A stretch of 64,000 nt of DNA from an uncultured Desulfovibrio sp. (GCA_913063155.1 CAJXYU010000003.1:434001-498000); one strand, 5' to 3'; positions 9,130-18,793 are shown, numbered from the stretch's first letter. Numbers and translations are program-made. Notes: a model not told the origin generated them from the letters alone.

Positions 9130-9246
9130 CTCTCAAGAAAGGCTCAAGTGCAAGGGGCCAGAAACATTCGGGCCAGACGTATACAATGAAGTACACGAAG
9201 GCTCGTTTTTTTGCAGCGACACGACAATTTACCGTTACCGTCACCC
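9130..9246 (+). repeat. Dispersed palindromic repeat, copy C (degenerate)
   Basis: CTCAAGAAAGGCTCAAGTGCAAGGGGCCAG...GTACACGAAGGCTCGTTTTTTTGCAGCGACACGACAATTTACCG. Confidence 0.5.
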
Positions 9247-9248
9247 AC

Positions 9249-9273
9249 AAAAAGGCCCTCGATTGAGGGCCTT
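9249..9273 (-). terminator. Intrinsic terminator of the candidate sRNA
   Basis: Minus-strand AAGGCCCTC-AATC-GAGGGCCTTTTTG. Confidence 0.85.
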
Positions 9274-9350
9274 GAGAGGAAGGAGAGGTGTCTACTGATG
9301 CTGTCTTGCGTTTTTCATGGAGACTTCACGAAAATCTCCGTGCAGACCAA
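9249..9350 (-). ncRNA. Candidate sigma54-dependent small regulatory RNA
   Basis: -24/-12 promoter at 9356-9375 (minus), GGAGATTTTCGTGAAGTCTCC hairpin (9319-9339), CU-rich linker (9275-9290), terminator AAGGCCCTCAATCGAGGGCCTTTTTG (9249-9273). Confidence 0.7.
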
Positions 9351-9355
9351 TCCTT

Positions 9356-9375
9356 GGAAAGCATCAGCCATGCCA
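9356..9375 (-). promoter_or_regulatory. Sigma54 promoter of candidate sRNA
   Basis: TGGCATGGCTGATGCTTTCC; 16 of 18 positions identical to 930-947 (TGGCACGGCTAATGCTTT). Confidence 0.7.
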
Positions 9376-9440
9376 CCGCTGCACATCCTTGAAGAATCAA
9401 CAGGTTACGTGAATTCCATTTCACCCGAAGAGAATTTTCG

Positions 9441-9498
9441 TGCAGCAATTCGCCCACTTTTTGCGCAGATTGCACATTTCATTGTGCAGACAAGTGCA
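9441..9498 (-). promoter_or_regulatory. Candidate UAS for the sRNA promoter
   Basis: TGCACA-N6-TGTGCA palindrome (9471-9488), TGCGCA (9462-9467), AGTGCA (9493-9498), TGCAGC (9441-9446), matching motifs in zraP upstream region. Confidence 0.55.
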
Positions 9499-9511
9499 GG
9501 CATGGTACACA

Positions 9512-9542
9512 AAAAAAGCCGCCGGAAACCCGACGGCTTTTC
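9512..9542 (-). terminator. Intrinsic terminator of rpmB
   Basis: Minus strand AAAAGCCGTCGGGTTTCCGGCGGCTTTTTTT. Confidence 0.9.
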
Positions 9543-9575
9543 AGACGCCCGAGGCGTCCGGAAAATTGTCCGTAG

Positions 9576-9788
9576 CTATTCGGCCTTGGCCTTGGCTACA
9601 GGCTTGACCACGGCGCCGTTGCGGATGCAGCGGGTGCAGGCCTTGATGGTGGTAACCTGACCGGAAGGCAGCTGATGGCGCACCTTCTGCAGGTTGGGCA
9701 TGAAGCGACGGCGGGTCTTGATATGAGAGTGGGACACGTTATTACCCGTGGCCGGACCTTTACCGCATATATCGCAAACTTGGGACAT
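9576..9788 (-). CDS. rpmB: 50S ribosomal protein L28
   Basis: [38 protein letters not shown]; start refined to 9788 behind GAGGAGGT-like SD. Confidence 0.96.
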   Translation of the reverse strand: MSQVCDICGKGPATGNNVSHSHIKTRRRFMPNLQKVRHQLPSGQVTTIKACTRCIRNGAVVKPVAKAKAE

Positions 9789-9995
9789 GGCGACCTCCTC
9801 GCGTATTAAACCAGAATGTTTTGCTTTCTTTTTTTGTTTCGCATGTTCCGGGAAAGTCCCTCCAAACGTGCGGAGGAGATTCTTTAGCCCCTCGGATTCC
9901 AAAAGGCAAGGGTTTTTTTCTTGACAAGAGAAAAAGTTCCCATATAGGAATCACCGGTTGCCCACGATGGGCACATGAGCAAGGGAGAAATCACA

Positions 9996-10529
9996 ATGTC
10001 CGAACTCTGGGTTGCACTGAGCGATATCCCGGCGGATGGCCGGGAATTTTCTTTTGCGGACCAGTCCATCTGGCAGGACCGCTGGAAGGAGTTCGGCATG
10101 AACGCCGCTCCTGGTGAAAAGAACCTTGAGGCAAACGTCACCATTTTGCCGCAGGGAGATGAAGCCGCCCTGGTGCGCGGCACCCTGAAAGGGTCCGTAA
10201 AAGTCCCCTGCGACCGCTGCGCGACTCCGTATGAAATCGAAATCGATACGAGCTTCGATCTTTATGAGGAGTTGCCCGCGGAAGGTGAGGAAGAGGAAGC
10301 CGAGGAAACCCGGCTCCGCAAAAACGACAACGGGGTCGTCGAGTTGGACATGGCCGCCCTGCTCTGGGAAGAGCTGGCCCTGGCCCTACCGATCAAACCG
10401 TTGTGCAGCGACGGCTGCAAAGGCATCTGCCCCGGGTGCGGACGCGACCTCAACACCGAGGAATGCGCCTGCCCCCAGGATGAGGGCGATCCCAGACTTG
10501 CAGTCTTCCGGGATTTGAAGATAAAGTAA
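9996..10529 (+). CDS. YceD/DUF177 family protein
   Basis: VPCDRCATPYEIEID...CPGCGRDLNTEECAC; directly upstream of rpmF. Confidence 0.88.
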   Translation: MSELWVALSDIPADGREFSFADQSIWQDRWKEFGMNAAPGEKNLEANVTILPQGDEAALVRGTLKGSVKVPCDRCATPYEIEIDTSFDLYEELPAEGEEEEAEETRLRKNDNGVVELDMAALLWEELALALPIKPLCSDGCKGICPGCGRDLNTEECACPQDEGDPRLAVFRDLKIK

Positions 10530-10601
10530 CGCCCCCGTGGCTGAAAGGCCCGGCTAAAATTATAGAAATTATTTGGGATTTTATCCCAGAGGAGATGTAA
10601 C

Positions 10602-10778
10602 ATGGCAGTCCCCAAGAAAAAGACTTCCCGTTCCCGTAAAGGTAATCGCCGCGCCCACGATCATATTGCAGCACCCAACGTGGTGTACTGCGAATGCGGC
10701 GAACCCGTGCTGCCCCATCGCGCGTGCGATTCCTGCGGCAGCTACAAGGGCCGTCAGGCTCTGAACAAAGATGCCTAG
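10602..10778 (+). CDS. rpmF: 50S ribosomal protein L32
   Basis: MAVPKKKTSRSRKGNRRAHDHIAAPNVVYCECGEPVLPHRACDSCGSYKGRQALNKDA; 58 aa, not in supplied ORF list; overlaps plsX start by 8 nt. Confidence 0.95.
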   Translation: MAVPKKKTSRSRKGNRRAHDHIAAPNVVYCECGEPVLPHRACDSCGSYKGRQALNKDA

Positions 10779-11820
10779 CACGCAGCCACGTATCGCTGTC
10801 GACGCAATGGGGGGCGATTTCGGCCCCCACATCATCGTGCCTGCCGCTGTCCAAGCGGCCAGGCAGGGGATTTCCATTGCCCTCGTCGGCGACGAAACCA
10901 AAATCGAGGCGGAGCTCTCCCAACTCGACACCAAAGGTCTGGACATCACTATTGTCCCGGCCAGTCAGGTGGTGGAGATGGAGGACAAGCCTGCCGACGC
11001 TCTGCGCCGTAAAAAGGATTCCTCCATTCAGGTGGCCTGCCGCTACGTGAAGGACGGACACGCCGACGGCGTTGTCAGCGCAGGCAATTCCGGGGCCACC
11101 GTGGCCTGCGGAATGTTCACCATCGGCCGCGTCAAGGGCGTGCAGCGCCCTGCGCTGGCCAGCGTTCTGCCCACCGAAAAAAAACCCTGTGTACTCATCG
11201 ACGTGGGCGCGAATGTCGACTCCAAGCCGGAGCATCTGCTCCAGTTCGGACTCATGGCGGACGTGCTTGCCCGTTATGTCCTCGGCTATGAGAATCCGTC
11301 CGTGGGCATCCTGTCCATCGGAGAGGAAGAAGGCAAGGGCAACGCCACTGTCAAGGAGGCCTTCGAGCTTTTCCGGAATTCGCAACTCAACTTCATCGGC
11401 AACGCTGAAGGCCGCGACATTTTCACGGGCGACGTGGATGTGGTGGTCTGCGACGGCTTTGTCGGCAACATAGCCCTCAAGCTTTCCGAAGGGCTTGCGT
11501 CTTCCATGAACAAGATAATGAAACGTGAGCTTAAACGCAGCTGGCTCTCCAAACTGGGCGCCCTGCTCTCCTATCGAGCCTTCCGCCGCTTCAAGAAAGT
11601 TGTGGACTATGCGGAATACGGAGGCGCTCCCCTGCTGGGCCTCAAGGGCATTGCCGTGGTCTGCCACGGCAAGAGCAGCCCGAAGGCCATGACCAATGCC
11701 ATACTCGTGGCGGCGCGTTATGTGGCCAATCAGGCGCACGCGCACCTCGCCACCGAGCTTGAGACACACCGAGGCCTCTCAGCCGGAACGACGGACGCGG
11801 AAAAATCATCCGCCGCCTGA
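10771..11820 (+). CDS. plsX: Phosphate acyltransferase PlsX
   Basis: IAVDAMGGDFGPHIIVPAAV; SAGNSGATVACG. Confidence 0.96.
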   Translation: MPSTQPRIAVDAMGGDFGPHIIVPAAVQAARQGISIALVGDETKIEAELSQLDTKGLDITIVPASQVVEMEDKPADALRRKKDSSIQVACRYVKDGHADGVVSAGNSGATVACGMFTIGRVKGVQRPALASVLPTEKKPCVLIDVGANVDSKPEHLLQFGLMADVLARYVLGYENPSVGILSIGEEEGKGNATVKEAFELFRNSQLNFIGNAEGRDIFTGDVDVVVCDGFVGNIALKLSEGLASSMNKIMKRELKRSWLSKLGALLSYRAFRRFKKVVDYAEYGGAPLLGLKGIAVVCHGKSSPKAMTNAILVAARYVANQAHAHLATELETHRGLSAGTTDAEKSSAA

Positions 11821-11849
11821 GCCGGGACGGCCGTACAACCCCACCACGC

Positions 11850-12836
11850 ATGATGAAAAACAACGTCGTCATCCGCGGTTTAGGCCGCTACGCACCAGAA
11901 AAAGTGCTGACCAACGCCGACCTGGAAAAGATAGTCGAGACCTCTGACGAATGGATCGTCACCAGGACCGGCATCAAGGAACGGCATATTGTCGAAGAGG
12001 GACAGTTCACAAGCGATCTCGGAACCGAGGCCGCCAAAATGGCCCTTGCCGACGCAGGAATGGACGCCGACGAGATCACCCATATCATTGTCGGAACCTT
12101 CACGCCGGACCATCTGGTCCCCTCCTGCGCCTGCATCATCGAGAAAAAACTGGGCATCAAGAACAAGGTGGCCTTCGACATCGCCGCCGCCTGCACCGGC
12201 TTCATATATTCCTTGGAAATGGGTCGGGCCATGCTCGCCCTGCACCCGGATGCGAAAATTCTGTGCATCGGCGCCGAAATGGTCACTCATCGAGTCAACT
12301 TCACCGACCGCACCACCTGTGTGCTCTTTGGCGACGGCGCCGGCGCGGCCGTTTTGACCAACGACGGTGAAGGCCCTGAACTCCTGGACGTGAAGCTGGC
12401 CACAGACGGCAACCTGGGCTCTCTGCTTACGGTTTCGGGCGGCGGAAGCGCCTCCACATACAAGCCGGGCGAGACCATCAGGGACGACTACTTCATCCAG
12501 CTCCAGGGCCGGGAAGTGTTCAAGCACGCGGTTCGCTCCATGGCCACCATCTGCGAGGAGATCCTGGAAGCCAACGGGCTTACCAAGAAAAATGTCGACG
12601 TGCTCCTGCCCCACCAGGCCAACTGGCGCATCATAGATGCAGTGGGCCGCAAGTTCGACATCGCTCCGGAAAAGGTCTACTCCAATATCGATCGTTTCGG
12701 GAACACCTCGGCGGCATCGGTGCCCCTGGCCCTTTCCGAGGCCGTGGAAACCGGTTTCATCAAGGACGGCGACCTGGTCATGCTCACCGCATTCGGCGGT
12801 GGGTTCACCTGGGGCTCCGCCCTCTTGAAATTTTAA
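11850..12836 (+). CDS. fabH: Beta-ketoacyl-ACP synthase III
   Basis: IRGLGRYAPEKVLTNADLE; DIAAACTGFIYSLEM; FGNTSAASVPLAL; GGGFTWGSAL. Confidence 0.96.
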   Translation: MMKNNVVIRGLGRYAPEKVLTNADLEKIVETSDEWIVTRTGIKERHIVEEGQFTSDLGTEAAKMALADAGMDADEITHIIVGTFTPDHLVPSCACIIEKKLGIKNKVAFDIAAACTGFIYSLEMGRAMLALHPDAKILCIGAEMVTHRVNFTDRTTCVLFGDGAGAAVLTNDGEGPELLDVKLATDGNLGSLLTVSGGGSASTYKPGETIRDDYFIQLQGREVFKHAVRSMATICEEILEANGLTKKNVDVLLPHQANWRIIDAVGRKFDIAPEKVYSNIDRFGNTSAASVPLALSEAVETGFIKDGDLVMLTAFGGGFTWGSALLKF

Positions 12837-12938
12837 CACAAATTTCAAACAACCATTTGCCATGAGTTTGCAGTAACGGCCGGATTGGTATATTGGATTC
12901 GCTCAACTGCTCAAACTACAGCAAGAGGATTGTAACGA

Positions 12939-13682
12939 ATGAGTGATCTTCCCAAAATTGCGTTTGTCACCGGCGGCTCCCGCGGGATCGGTCGTGCCAT
13001 CGCAGAGCGGTTGGCGGACGACGGTTTCGAGGTCTGGTTCACCTATGTGAGCCGTCCCGAAGAAGCCGACAAGGTCGTGGCCGCCATTGAAGGCAAGGGC
13101 GGAAAAGCCAGGGCCTTCAGGCTCGATTCAGCCGACCGCGATGCCATTACCTCTTTCTTCAAGGACGAGGTCAAGGGCAAAGTCCAACTGGAAGTTCTGG
13201 TCAACAATGCGGGCATCACCCGCGACGGCCTGCTCATGCGCATGAAGGACGAGGAATGGGACAAGGTCATCCAGATCAACCTGACCGCCTGTTTCGCGTT
13301 CCAGCGCGAAGCGTCCAAGATCATGTCCAGGCAACGCGCCGGGCGCATCATCAACATGACCTCCATCGTGGGGCAGATGGGAAATGCCGGCCAGGCCAAC
13401 TACTGTGCCGCCAAGGCAGGCCTCATCGGCATGACCAAATCCAGCGCACGCGAACTCGCTTCGCGCGGTGTCACCGTCAACGCTGTGGCTCCCGGCTTCA
13501 TCCAGACGGACATGACCCACGAGCTTCCTGAAAAAATAGTCGAAAGCATGCTCACCCAGATTCCCCTGAACCGATTGGGCGAACCTGAGGATATTGCCGC
13601 AGCGGTTTCCTATCTTGCCGGTCCCGGCGGTAGGTATGTCACCGGCCAGGTGCTGGCGGTGAACGGCGGCATGTACATGTAG
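12939..13682 (+). CDS. fabG: 3-oxoacyl-ACP reductase
   Basis: AFVTGGSRGIGRAIAERLA; NNAGITRDGLLMRM; YCAAKAGLIGMTKS. Confidence 0.95.
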   Translation: MSDLPKIAFVTGGSRGIGRAIAERLADDGFEVWFTYVSRPEEADKVVAAIEGKGGKARAFRLDSADRDAITSFFKDEVKGKVQLEVLVNNAGITRDGLLMRMKDEEWDKVIQINLTACFAFQREASKIMSRQRAGRIINMTSIVGQMGNAGQANYCAAKAGLIGMTKSSARELASRGVTVNAVAPGFIQTDMTHELPEKIVESMLTQIPLNRLGEPEDIAAAVSYLAGPGGRYVTGQVLAVNGGMYM

Positions 13683-13724
13683 AGAAAAAAACAACAAAAA
13701 AACCACCTTTCATTGGAGGGGAAA

Positions 13725-13958
13725 ATGTCCGACGTAGCATCCAAAGTAAAAGACATCATCATTGACCAGCTCGGCGTAAGCGCTGATGAAGTTGTTGAAA
13801 ACGCAGCCTTTGTCGAAGACCTCGGCGCAGACTCCCTGGACCTGACCGAACTGATCATGGCCATGGAAGAAGAATTCGACATCGAAATCGACGACGAAGA
13901 AGCACAGAAGATCCTCAAGGTCAGCGACGCCATCAACTACATCGCAAAGAACAAGTAG
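13725..13958 (+). CDS. acpP: Acyl carrier protein
   Basis: [25 protein letters not shown] phosphopantetheine site; start refined to MSDVASKVK. Confidence 0.96.
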   Translation: MSDVASKVKDIIIDQLGVSADEVVENAAFVEDLGADSLDLTELIMAMEEEFDIEIDDEEAQKILKVSDAINYIAKNK

Positions 13959-13988
13959 TTTTAAACGGCATTGATTCCGAAGTAAAAA

Positions 13989-14025
13989 GAGCGTCTTATC
14001 ACCCCGCACGGGGCATAAGACGCTC
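13989..14025 (+). terminator. Hairpin between acpP and fabF (attenuator/partial terminator)
   Basis: GAGCGTCTTATCACCCCGCACGGGGCATAAGACGCTC followed by ATTTACTATT. Confidence 0.7.
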
Positions 14026-14065
14026 ATTTACTATTGCGTAACCCCAACCAAGCGAGACAGGACTC

Positions 14066-15304
14066 ATGAACAGGGTTGTCGTTACCAGCGTTGCCGCCAT
14101 CACCCCTCTTGGCAACGACGTGGAAACCAGCTGGCAGAACCTGCTTGCCGGCAAATCAGGCGTCGTTCCCATTTCCAGGTTCGACACCGAGGCTTTCAAC
14201 ACCAAGATCGCAGGCGAAGTCAAGGATTTCGATCCTTGCGCTTTCATTGACAAAAAGCAGGCTCGCCGTATGGAAATCTTCACCCGGTACGCCGTGGCCT
14301 GCACCAAAATGCTCTTCGACTCCGCAGGTTGGACCATCCCCGAAGAAGAAAAGGGCACTGCGGGTTGCGTCGTCGGCGTGGGACTGGGCGGCCTCGACAC
14401 CATTGAGGAAACCCACTCCAAGATGTTGAAAAAGGGCCCGGGACGGATCTCTCCGTTCTTCATCCCCATTCTCATCGCCAACATGGCCGCGGGTCAGGTC
14501 TCCATCGAGGCCGGAGCCATGGGGCCGAACCTGTGCACCACCACGGCCTGCGCATCGGGAACCCACGCCATCTACGCGGCCTTCTCCGACATCAAGCTCG
14601 GCCGTGTGGACACCATGATCTGCGGTGGCTCCGAATCAACCATCACCCCGCTGGCAGTGGGCGGCTTCAACGCCATGAAGGCGCTCTCCACCCGCAACGA
14701 CGATCCGGAAAAGGCGTCCCGTCCCTTTGACGCGGACCGTGACGGTTTCGTCATGGGCGAAGGTTGCGGCCTGCTGCTGTTGGAATCTCTGGAGCACGCC
14801 AAGGCCCGCGGCGCCGACATCCTCTGCGAGGTTGTCGGCGTGGGCGCTTCCGGCGACGCGCACCACATGACCGCGCCGCATGAAGACGGCGCAGGCATGG
14901 AACTGGCCATGCGCGCCGCCATCCGTGAAGCAGGCATCGACCCATCCCAGATCGACCACATAAACGCGCACGGCACGTCCACCAAACTGAACGACCTGTG
15001 CGAAACAAAGGCCATCAAAAGCATCTTCGGAGACCGCGCCAAGGACATTTCCATCTGCGCCAACAAGTCCCAAATCGGGCATCTGCTCGGCGCTGCGGGC
15101 GGCGTAGAGGCCGTGTTCATGGCTAAGACCCTCTCCGAGGGCGTCATTCCGGGAACCATCAACATGGAGACCCCGGATCCGGACTGCGACCTGGACTACT
15201 GCACGGACGGACCGCGCAAACAGCAGGTCAACTACGCGCTCAGCAACTCCTTCGGCTTCGGCGGAACCAACGGCTGCGTGCTGTTCAAACGTTACGAAGA
15301 CTAG
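14066..15304 (+). CDS. fabF: Beta-ketoacyl-ACP synthase II
   Basis: RVVVTSVAAITPLGNDVETSW; TTACASGTHAIYAA; NSFGFGGTNGCVLF. Confidence 0.96.
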   Translation: MNRVVVTSVAAITPLGNDVETSWQNLLAGKSGVVPISRFDTEAFNTKIAGEVKDFDPCAFIDKKQARRMEIFTRYAVACTKMLFDSAGWTIPEEEKGTAGCVVGVGLGGLDTIEETHSKMLKKGPGRISPFFIPILIANMAAGQVSIEAGAMGPNLCTTTACASGTHAIYAAFSDIKLGRVDTMICGGSESTITPLAVGGFNAMKALSTRNDDPEKASRPFDADRDGFVMGEGCGLLLLESLEHAKARGADILCEVVGVGASGDAHHMTAPHEDGAGMELAMRAAIREAGIDPSQIDHINAHGTSTKLNDLCETKAIKSIFGDRAKDISICANKSQIGHLLGAAGGVEAVFMAKTLSEGVIPGTINMETPDPDCDLDYCTDGPRKQQVNYALSNSFGFGGTNGCVLFKRYED

Positions 15305-15321
15305 TTGCCATACAGACCATG

Positions 15322-15351
15322 AAGGGGAGGCGGTTTCGCCTCCCCTTTTTT
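15322..15351 (+). terminator. Intrinsic terminator after fabF
   Basis: AAGGGGAGGCGGTTTCGCCTCCCCTTTTTT. Confidence 0.92.
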
Positions 15352-15557
15352 ATTTCGTCCGCTAACCAATCGTTCAGTCACATAATACTCTTCCCTATCC
15401 TTCGCATTTCGCAATTTTCAGCATCCAGTTTGCCACTTTGCGCAGATATGCTATGAGCGCCACATTCCGGTGGACGAGGCACACACAAAAGACTAAGTAT
15501 TGGGGCCACTCCAGGCTGAAAACAGTTTTTCAAGACTTTCAAATAAGGGGAACCACA

Positions 15558-16796
15558 ATGGAAGAGCTGCTTATTCAAGACCCGCACGTCGCCGCCGCCA
15601 TCGCCGCGGAGATCGATCGTCAGGTGAGCAAGCTGGAACTCATCGCCAGCGAAAACTTCGTCTCCACAGCCGTGCGCCAGGCGCAGGGCAGCATCATGAC
15701 GCACAAGTACGCCGAAGGCTACCCGGGCAAGCGCTACTACGGCGGTTGCGAATTCGTCGACATCGCCGAAGACCTGGCCCGTGACCGCGCCAAGGAACTC
15801 TTCGACGCCGAGTACGTTAACGTGCAGCCCCACTCCGGATCCCAGGCCAACATGGCCGTGTATTTCGCCTGCTGCCAGCCCGGCGACACCATTCTGGGCA
15901 TGGACTTGTCCCACGGCGGGCACCTGACCCACGGCAGCCCGGTCAACTTCTCCGGCAAGCTCTTCAACGTGGTATCCTACGGCGTGAACAAGGAAACCCA
16001 GACCATCGACTACGACCAGGTCCTGGAACTGGCCAAGGAAAACCGGCCCAAGATGATCGTGGCCGGCGCCAGCGCCTACCCGCGCGTCATCGACTTCAAG
16101 CGTTTCCGCGAAATCGCCGACGAAGTGGGCGCCAAGCTCATGGTGGACATGGCCCACATCGCCGGGCTCATCGCCGCCGGCGAACACCCGAGCTGCATCG
16201 AGCACGCGCACTTCACCACCACCACGACCCACAAGACCCTGCGCGGCCCCCGGGGCGGCATGATCCTGTCCAACCAGGACCAGGAAAAGGTGCTCAACTC
16301 CCAGATTTTCCCCGGCATCCAGGGCGGACCGCTCATGCACGTCATCGCCGCCAAGGCCGTGGCTTTCGGCGAAGCCCTGAATGAAGGCTTCAAGGAATAC
16401 CAGCAGCAGGTGATCAAGAATGCGAAGGTGCTGGCGAACTCCCTGCAGGAGGCCGGCTTCAACCTCGTCTCCGGAGGTACCGACAACCACCTCATGCTCG
16501 TAGACCTGACCAACAAGGACATCACCGGCAAAGACGCCGAACACGCCCTGGACCTGGCAGGCATCACCGTAAACAAGAACACCGTCCCCTTCGAGACCCG
16601 TTCGCCGTTCGTGACCTCGGGCATCCGCCTGGGCACCCCGGCTCTGACCACCCGGGGCATGATCGAGGAAGACATGATCGTGGTGGCCGAAGCCATTGTC
16701 GCGGCCCTCGAAAACTACCAGAACGAAAAGGCGCTGGAAGAAATCTCCCAGGAAGTGGAAGAGTTCGCATCCCAGTTCCCCCTTTACGCTTGGTAA
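15558..16796 (+). CDS. glyA: Serine hydroxymethyltransferase
   Basis: [54 protein letters not shown]. Confidence 0.97.
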   Translation: MEELLIQDPHVAAAIAAEIDRQVSKLELIASENFVSTAVRQAQGSIMTHKYAEGYPGKRYYGGCEFVDIAEDLARDRAKELFDAEYVNVQPHSGSQANMAVYFACCQPGDTILGMDLSHGGHLTHGSPVNFSGKLFNVVSYGVNKETQTIDYDQVLELAKENRPKMIVAGASAYPRVIDFKRFREIADEVGAKLMVDMAHIAGLIAAGEHPSCIEHAHFTTTTTHKTLRGPRGGMILSNQDQEKVLNSQIFPGIQGGPLMHVIAAKAVAFGEALNEGFKEYQQQVIKNAKVLANSLQEAGFNLVSGGTDNHLMLVDLTNKDITGKDAEHALDLAGITVNKNTVPFETRSPFVTSGIRLGTPALTTRGMIEEDMIVVAEAIVAALENYQNEKALEEISQEVEEFASQFPLYAW

Positions 16797-16878
16797 TATT
16801 ATAGTTTTATGTGCGGGGTTGCGAGGAGGGCCTTGTAGAAAAGGGTTCCCCGCGCTCCCCACCAAAACGTTTCAGCCA

Positions 16879-16915
16879 AAAACGCCCGACTGCGTACAAA
16901 GCAGTCGGGCGTTTT
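16879..16915 (+). terminator. Intrinsic terminator after glyA
   Basis: AAAACGCCCGACTGCGTACAAAGCAGTCGGGCGTTTT. Confidence 0.85.
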
Positions 16916-16984
16916 GTCACCGCCAGCACGGATTTCTCCTTGAGCGAAGCGGAATACAATGACGCGCGCCGGCAGGCCATGAGT

Positions 16985-17004
16985 CCAAAGGAGTAGACCT
17001 TTGG
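16985..17004. repeat. CCAAAGG-N6-CCTTTGG palindrome, followed by further hairpin to ~17040
   Basis: CCAAAGGAGTAGACCTTTGG. Confidence 0.5.
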
Positions 17005-17154
17005 CTGGGGGCAAGGGCAACGCCCCGATCGTCAAAGGCCTCCCGAACAGGCTCCCCAAAAACCAAGTATTTTCATTCGATGACAACCGTGCTAGGGATT
17101 TCCCCTGACACTTGAAAATCCCACCGGACGAAAACAAAATCTGGAGAGAAATAC

Positions 17155-17619
17155 ATGCCCAACAGAATGCCCTGGCCTGAATATTTCATGAGCATCGCAC
17201 ACCTGGTAGCCCAACGCTCCACCTGCCTTCGCCGCGCCGTGGGCGCAATCGCCGTGTTGGACAAACGCGTGGTGGCCACCGGCTATAACGGCGTTCCTTC
17301 CAGGGTTCCCCACTGTGAGGAAGTGGGCTGCATCCGCGAAAAGCTGGGAGTGCCCTCCGGCCAGCGCCACGAACTGTGCCGAGGGCTGCACGCCGAGCAG
17401 AACGTCATCATCCAGGCGGCCACCCACGGCCTGTCCCTGCAAGGGTGCGACATCTACTGCACCACCCAGCCCTGCCTGATCTGCACCAAGATGCTCATCA
17501 ATGTAGGCGCGGCAAACATCTACTACGCGGAACACTATCCCGACGAACTGGCCGAAGCCATGTTGGCCGAGGCAGGGGTGAAACATGCGCTGCTCGAAGG
17601 CGACTTCCAGCCCAAATAA
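17155..17619 (+). CDS. Deoxycytidylate (dCMP) deaminase family protein
   Basis: [60 protein letters not shown]. Confidence 0.93.
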   Translation: MPNRMPWPEYFMSIAHLVAQRSTCLRRAVGAIAVLDKRVVATGYNGVPSRVPHCEEVGCIREKLGVPSGQRHELCRGLHAEQNVIIQAATHGLSLQGCDIYCTTQPCLICTKMLINVGAANIYYAEHYPDELAEAMLAEAGVKHALLEGDFQPK

Positions 17620-18739
17620 ATTCATGTCCCGGGCCATCGAACTGGCTCGCCGTGGACGAGGCCCCACAGCCCCCAACCCGTGTGTGGGAGCAGTGCTCGT
17701 GCACGATGGCTACATCGTGTCCGAGGGCTGGCACACGGCCTTCGGCAAGTTGCACGCCGAACGCGAATGCCTGGCGCAGGCGCAGGAGAAAAGACTCTTC
17801 GAAAGCATCAATCCTGCCCTGTGCACCATGTACGTGACCCTGGAACCGTGCAATCACCACGGCAAGACCCCGCCCTGCTCCGAAGGCATCATTGAGGCGG
17901 GTATCGGCAAGGTGGTCATCGGGGCCAGGGACCAGAATCCCAAGGCCGCCGGGGGCGCAGATCGGCTGCGCGAAGCAGGTGTCGAAGTGGAAACCGGCGC
18001 CATGGAACGGGAATGCCGCGATCTCATCGCCGATTTCCTGGTATGGCAACAAACCGACCGCACCTACAACATCCTCAAGATGGCCGCCACACTGGACGGC
18101 AAGATAGCCTCGGCCGAATACAAGCCCGAGCCTGTCTCCAGCCCCGAATCCTTTGCCCGAGTGCATGAACTCAGGGAATTGGCCGACGCGGTCATCGTGG
18201 GCGGCGGCACGTTCTACGCGGACAACCCCGGCCTGACCTGTCGCAAAGACGACTTGCCTGCGGATTTCAAGCAACCCCTGGCCATCGTCGTCACCTCCCG
18301 ACTGCCCGAGTCGGATGCGGCTTTCACCCTGCTGCAGACCAGGCCGGAACAGACCATGTTCTGGACCGACCAAGTCACGTCCGGAAGCGACGCGGCCGAA
18401 GCGCTGAAAGATATCGGCGTGTATGTCGCAGGACTTCCAAAGCAAGGGCAAGGGTTTGATTTCACACCCGGATTCGAGCTGCTGCGCAAGGCATTTGGCT
18501 GCTACTACACCCTGTGCGAAGGCGGCGGCCGCTTGGCCATGGCCCTGGCCGCACAGGGACTTGTCGACGAGCTGATCCACTTCGTGGCCCCCCGCATGCT
18601 GGGCGATGCCGCTGCACCGGCGGCCTACTCGGGGCGCTCCGGAGTGAACATGGCTGACGCTCTGGACTGGAGAACTGTCGATGTGGAACTGACAGGAAAC
18701 GACCTGATGCTGTCCCTCAGACCCGTAAAGAACGAATAA
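17585..18739 (+). CDS. ribD: Bifunctional riboflavin-specific deaminase/reductase RibD
   Basis: [51 protein letters not shown]. Start 17585 (overlapping upstream gene) or 17624 uncertain. Confidence 0.94.
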   Translation: MRCSKATSSPNKFMSRAIELARRGRGPTAPNPCVGAVLVHDGYIVSEGWHTAFGKLHAERECLAQAQEKRLFESINPALCTMYVTLEPCNHHGKTPPCSEGIIEAGIGKVVIGARDQNPKAAGGADRLREAGVEVETGAMERECRDLIADFLVWQQTDRTYNILKMAATLDGKIASAEYKPEPVSSPESFARVHELRELADAVIVGGGTFYADNPGLTCRKDDLPADFKQPLAIVVTSRLPESDAAFTLLQTRPEQTMFWTDQVTSGSDAAEALKDIGVYVAGLPKQGQGFDFTPGFELLRKAFGCYYTLCEGGGRLAMALAAQGLVDELIHFVAPRMLGDAAAPAAYSGRSGVNMADALDWRTVDVELTGNDLMLSLRPVKNE

Positions 18740-18793
18740 TCGCACGAATTTTATTATATTCACACTCTTCAACCCTTATGGTATATACAAACC

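Noticed and set aside
9211-9660. 149-aa plus-strand ORF with an AGGAGAGG-like sequence before ATG 9298
   Set aside because: Runs antisense through the candidate sRNA, its UAS, the rpmB terminator and rpmB itself. Composition is not protein-like, and the purine-rich 'SD' is better explained as the complement of the sRNA CU-rich segment.
15352-15557. Possible glycine riboswitch before glyA
   Set aside because: Could not identify conserved glycine-aptamer segments; only short weak hairpins.
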